Program-made: the position numbers and the translations under genes
From: Ignavibacteriales bacterium
GTDB lineage: Bacteria; Bacteroidota; Ignavibacteria; Ignavibacteriales; Melioribacteraceae
Assembly (NCBI GenBank): GCA_020061355.1
Contig: JAGUYK010000020.1
Coordinates: 1 to 64,000, forward strand
Direction: 5' to 3'
Length of the DNA stretch: 64,000 nt
Shown here: piece by piece, positions 62,382 to 64,000 of the stretch
Layout of the letters: every line of letters begins with the position of its first letter
How positions within the stretch are numbered: the first letter of the stretch is position 1
Notes under the pieces: generated by a model
What the model saw: only the letters and a program-made list of their open reading frames with translations
Told to the model about the DNA's origin: nothing
Databases searched by the model: none

Positions 62382-64000
62382 ATGTTAAAAAATTTTTTTT
62401 TACTCGTCTATTTTGTTCTTATTTACTCTCAGTTAATTTATTCTCAGACACCGCCGTACTATCATTATATGCCATCTGACGGACTTGCTTCAGCAACTGT
62501 GTTTGATATGATCCAGGATAAAGAAGGATTTATTTGGTTCGCTACATTAAACGGGCTGAATAGATTTGACGGTAAAAGGTTTACTACATACAGAATAAAT
62601 GACGGGCTTAATTCTAATTTTATTACATCACTCTTACTTGGGGAAAACAGAGAAATATTTATTGGTAATCAAGAAAAAGGAATAAATGTTTTTGCCAACG
62701 GAAAAATTGAAAACTACCGCAGTACTATTAAAGGACGAATGTTCAATACAACTTATATGGTTAGTCATCAAGGGGGAATATATGTTCATATGTCCTACGG
62801 AGCCATATCATTCATTATTAGTGGTAAAGATAAATCCGGAAATAATGATCATATAATTGATATGTATCCTATTTTTGTGAACAGATTGGCAAAATTACCC
62901 GGCGACAAATTAATTGCATTAACATCACGCGGTTTATATAAAATAAAAAATGGAAATCCCGTGAAGTTGGAGATAGACGGATTACCTGACGACCACGTTT
63001 ATTGCTTCGCTACTGATATTGACGGCAGTTATGTTGTTGGTACAAAAGGAATGATCTATCGAATAAAAAATAATAGTGTTATTGAACGATACGCAATAAA
63101 ATTATATGACAATAATACTGTTTACAATTTACTTATTGATTCAAAGAAAAATATCTGGTTTTCAATTCTTGGAAAGGGAGTATTCTTAATTCCCACCGGT
63201 ACTAAAAAAAATATTGATATTGGGAATAAGTTAGGACTTGAAAATACTCAGATTGATGGTTTCCTTGAAGATGCGGAGGGGAATATATGGATAGCAACAT
63301 TTGGCAAAGGCGTTTACTGTCTAAATAATCTCTATATACAGAATTATACTGAAAGAGATGGTCTTACTAATGGTAACATAAATTCTATTGTAAAAGATAA
63401 GTCGGGTAAACTATTATTAGGAACAATCAATGGCATAAACATTTTAGATGATGGATTGATTGAGCAATTAAAGTATAGTACGGGTGAAGTGATAACAGGC
63501 TATATAAACAATATTATAAAATCTCCAAATTATATATATGTTTCGTTAACGTCTGAAAAACCAAAATTCCCAAATGTATTCTACAAGAATCTGAAAATCC
63601 GAATGACCCATTTTCAATCAATCTGTGAGACTAGTGACGGACTTTTTTTATTCGGAGGTATTGCAAATAAAATAACAGTTCAAAAGGAATTCGATTATAG
63701 TAAATATCAAACATGGACCTACATTTTTGGTGATAGTGTTAATATAAACCGGATAAATGTAATTTTTGAAGATTCTCAAAAAAATATCTGGATTGGCTCA
63801 AGTTTAGGATTGTGCAAATTATCCTATCAAAAAGGGGGAATGGAAATAATTAACTGGCAAAAAACTTTCTTTAGTGATGATCCGGTATTGAGTTCAAGAA
63901 TAAATTCAATTTATGAGGATAAAGAAAAAAATGTATGGTTTACTTCTGCAAATGGTATCGCCAGCTATAATCTAGGAAATAAATCGGTTACCAGTTATAC
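62382..64000 (+). CDS. Beta-propeller sensor protein, probably of a LytS-type two-component kinase (partial)
   Basis: The gene runs off the right edge with 539 codons open. The N terminus has a signal (1-22, ending LIYSQ). Repeated two-component-propeller units follow, each with the D-x-x-G-x-I/L-W-x-x-T/S core: QDKEGFIWFATLNGLNRFDG near residue 50, DSKKNIWFSILGKGVF, EDAEGNIWIATFGKGVY, KDKSGKLLLGTINGINIL, EDSQKNIWIGSSLGL and EDKEKNVWFTSANGIASY. They form a periplasmic sensor propeller. The kinase part would lie beyond the window; the LytTR regulator beside it supports a LytS-like HisKA kinase. Confidence 0.85.
   Translation, partial: MLKNFFLLVYFVLIYSQLIYSQTPPYYHYMPSDGLASATVFDMIQDKEGFIWFATLNGLNRFDGKRFTTYRINDGLNSNFITSLLLGENREIFIGNQEKGINVFANGKIENYRSTIKGRMFNTTYMVSHQGGIYVHMSYGAISFIISGKDKSGNNDHIIDMYPIFVNRLAKLPGDKLIALTSRGLYKIKNGNPVKLEIDGLPDDHVYCFATDIDGSYVVGTKGMIYRIKNNSVIERYAIKLYDNNTVYNLLIDSKKNIWFSILGKGVFLIPTGTKKNIDIGNKLGLENTQIDGFLEDAEGNIWIATFGKGVYCLNNLYIQNYTERDGLTNGNINSIVKDKSGKLLLGTINGINILDDGLIEQLKYSTGEVITGYINNIIKSPNYIYVSLTSEKPKFPNVFYKNLKIRMTHFQSICETSDGLFLFGGIANKITVQKEFDYSKYQTWTYIFGDSVNINRINVIFEDSQKNIWIGSSLGLCKLSYQKGGMEIINWQKTFFSDDPVLSSRINSIYEDKEKNVWFTSANGIASYNLGNKSVTSY

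Overview
The window looks like chromosome from a low-GC, Gram-negative member of the Ignavibacteria (Bacteroidota/Chlorobi side of the FCB group). The supporting signs are a secreted protease ending in a type IX secretion (Por) sorting domain of the 'NYPNPFNP...' kind, an OmpA protein with thrombospondin type 3 repeats, carboxypeptidase-regulatory-like and TonB proteins, a bacillithiol synthesis gene (bshA) with a bacilliredoxin, frequent TTG starts, and several families of short palindromic repeats. No integrase, transposase, phage gene or CRISPR array was seen. The placement is inferred from gene content and protein style, not from a database search.

Layout. 1-5.7 kb: end of a threonine aldolase-like gene, thioesterase, membrane acyltransferase-like protein, PolB-type exonuclease, envelope proteins and mobA. 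5.8-12 kb: the most distinctive block, a MerR regulator with a two-CW cysteine domain followed by a molybdopterin polysulfide/thiosulfate reductase-like complex (catalytic, FeS and NrfD subunits), two YeeE/YedE sulfur-transport halves and a rhodanese-fold protein whose catalytic Cys is replaced by Ser. 12-14 kb: reverse-strand unit of a THEP1-like NTPase, a polytopic membrane protein and a carboxymuconolactone decarboxylase-family protein. 14-20 kb: nucleotide-sugar genes (galE, rfbC, ugd, rfbD), bshA and a PfkB kinase. 20-24 kb: H-type lectin, unknown proteins, OmpA/TSP3 protein and a tRNA-Arg(CCT) next to two broken copies carrying palindromic insertions. 24-28 kb: fluoride riboswitch with fluC/crcB and DUF190, divergent from enolase; then glutamine synthetase and a PagL-like deacylase. 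28-36 kb: EamA transporter, a response regulator/histidine kinase/periplasmic-binding cassette, a TolC-like protein and an esterase-cupin-macrodomain operon. 36-43 kb: aminotransferase and iorAB (2-oxoacid oxidoreductase), ptsN, hisS, rlmB. 43-50.5 kb: suf operon (sufB, C, D, S, a MIP18/DUF59 protein, bacilliredoxin, Rrf2 regulator) with a different palindromic repeat in several of its spacers. 50.5-57 kb: lipoproteins, type IX-secreted M30-like metalloprotease, deoxyhypusine synthase-like protein, GNAT and SDR proteins. 57-61.3 kb: ribosome/translation cluster rplM-rpsI-rpsB-tsf-pyrH-frr. 61.6-64 kb: LytTR response regulator and a beta-propeller sensor cut by the window end.

Connections. mobA lies just upstream of a molybdopterin enzyme. 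The reductase, YeeE/YedE proteins and rhodanese-fold protein together suggest uptake and reduction of a sulfane-sulfur anion. bshA, the bacilliredoxin and the suf genes belong to one thiol/Fe-S economy. The fluoride exporter sits beside enolase, a classic fluoride target. The most unusual items are the Ser-for-Cys rhodanese-fold protein, the tRNA-Arg copies interrupted by palindromes, the IorA lacking its ferredoxin tail, and two unassigned structured non-coding segments (36.8 kb and 50.45 kb).
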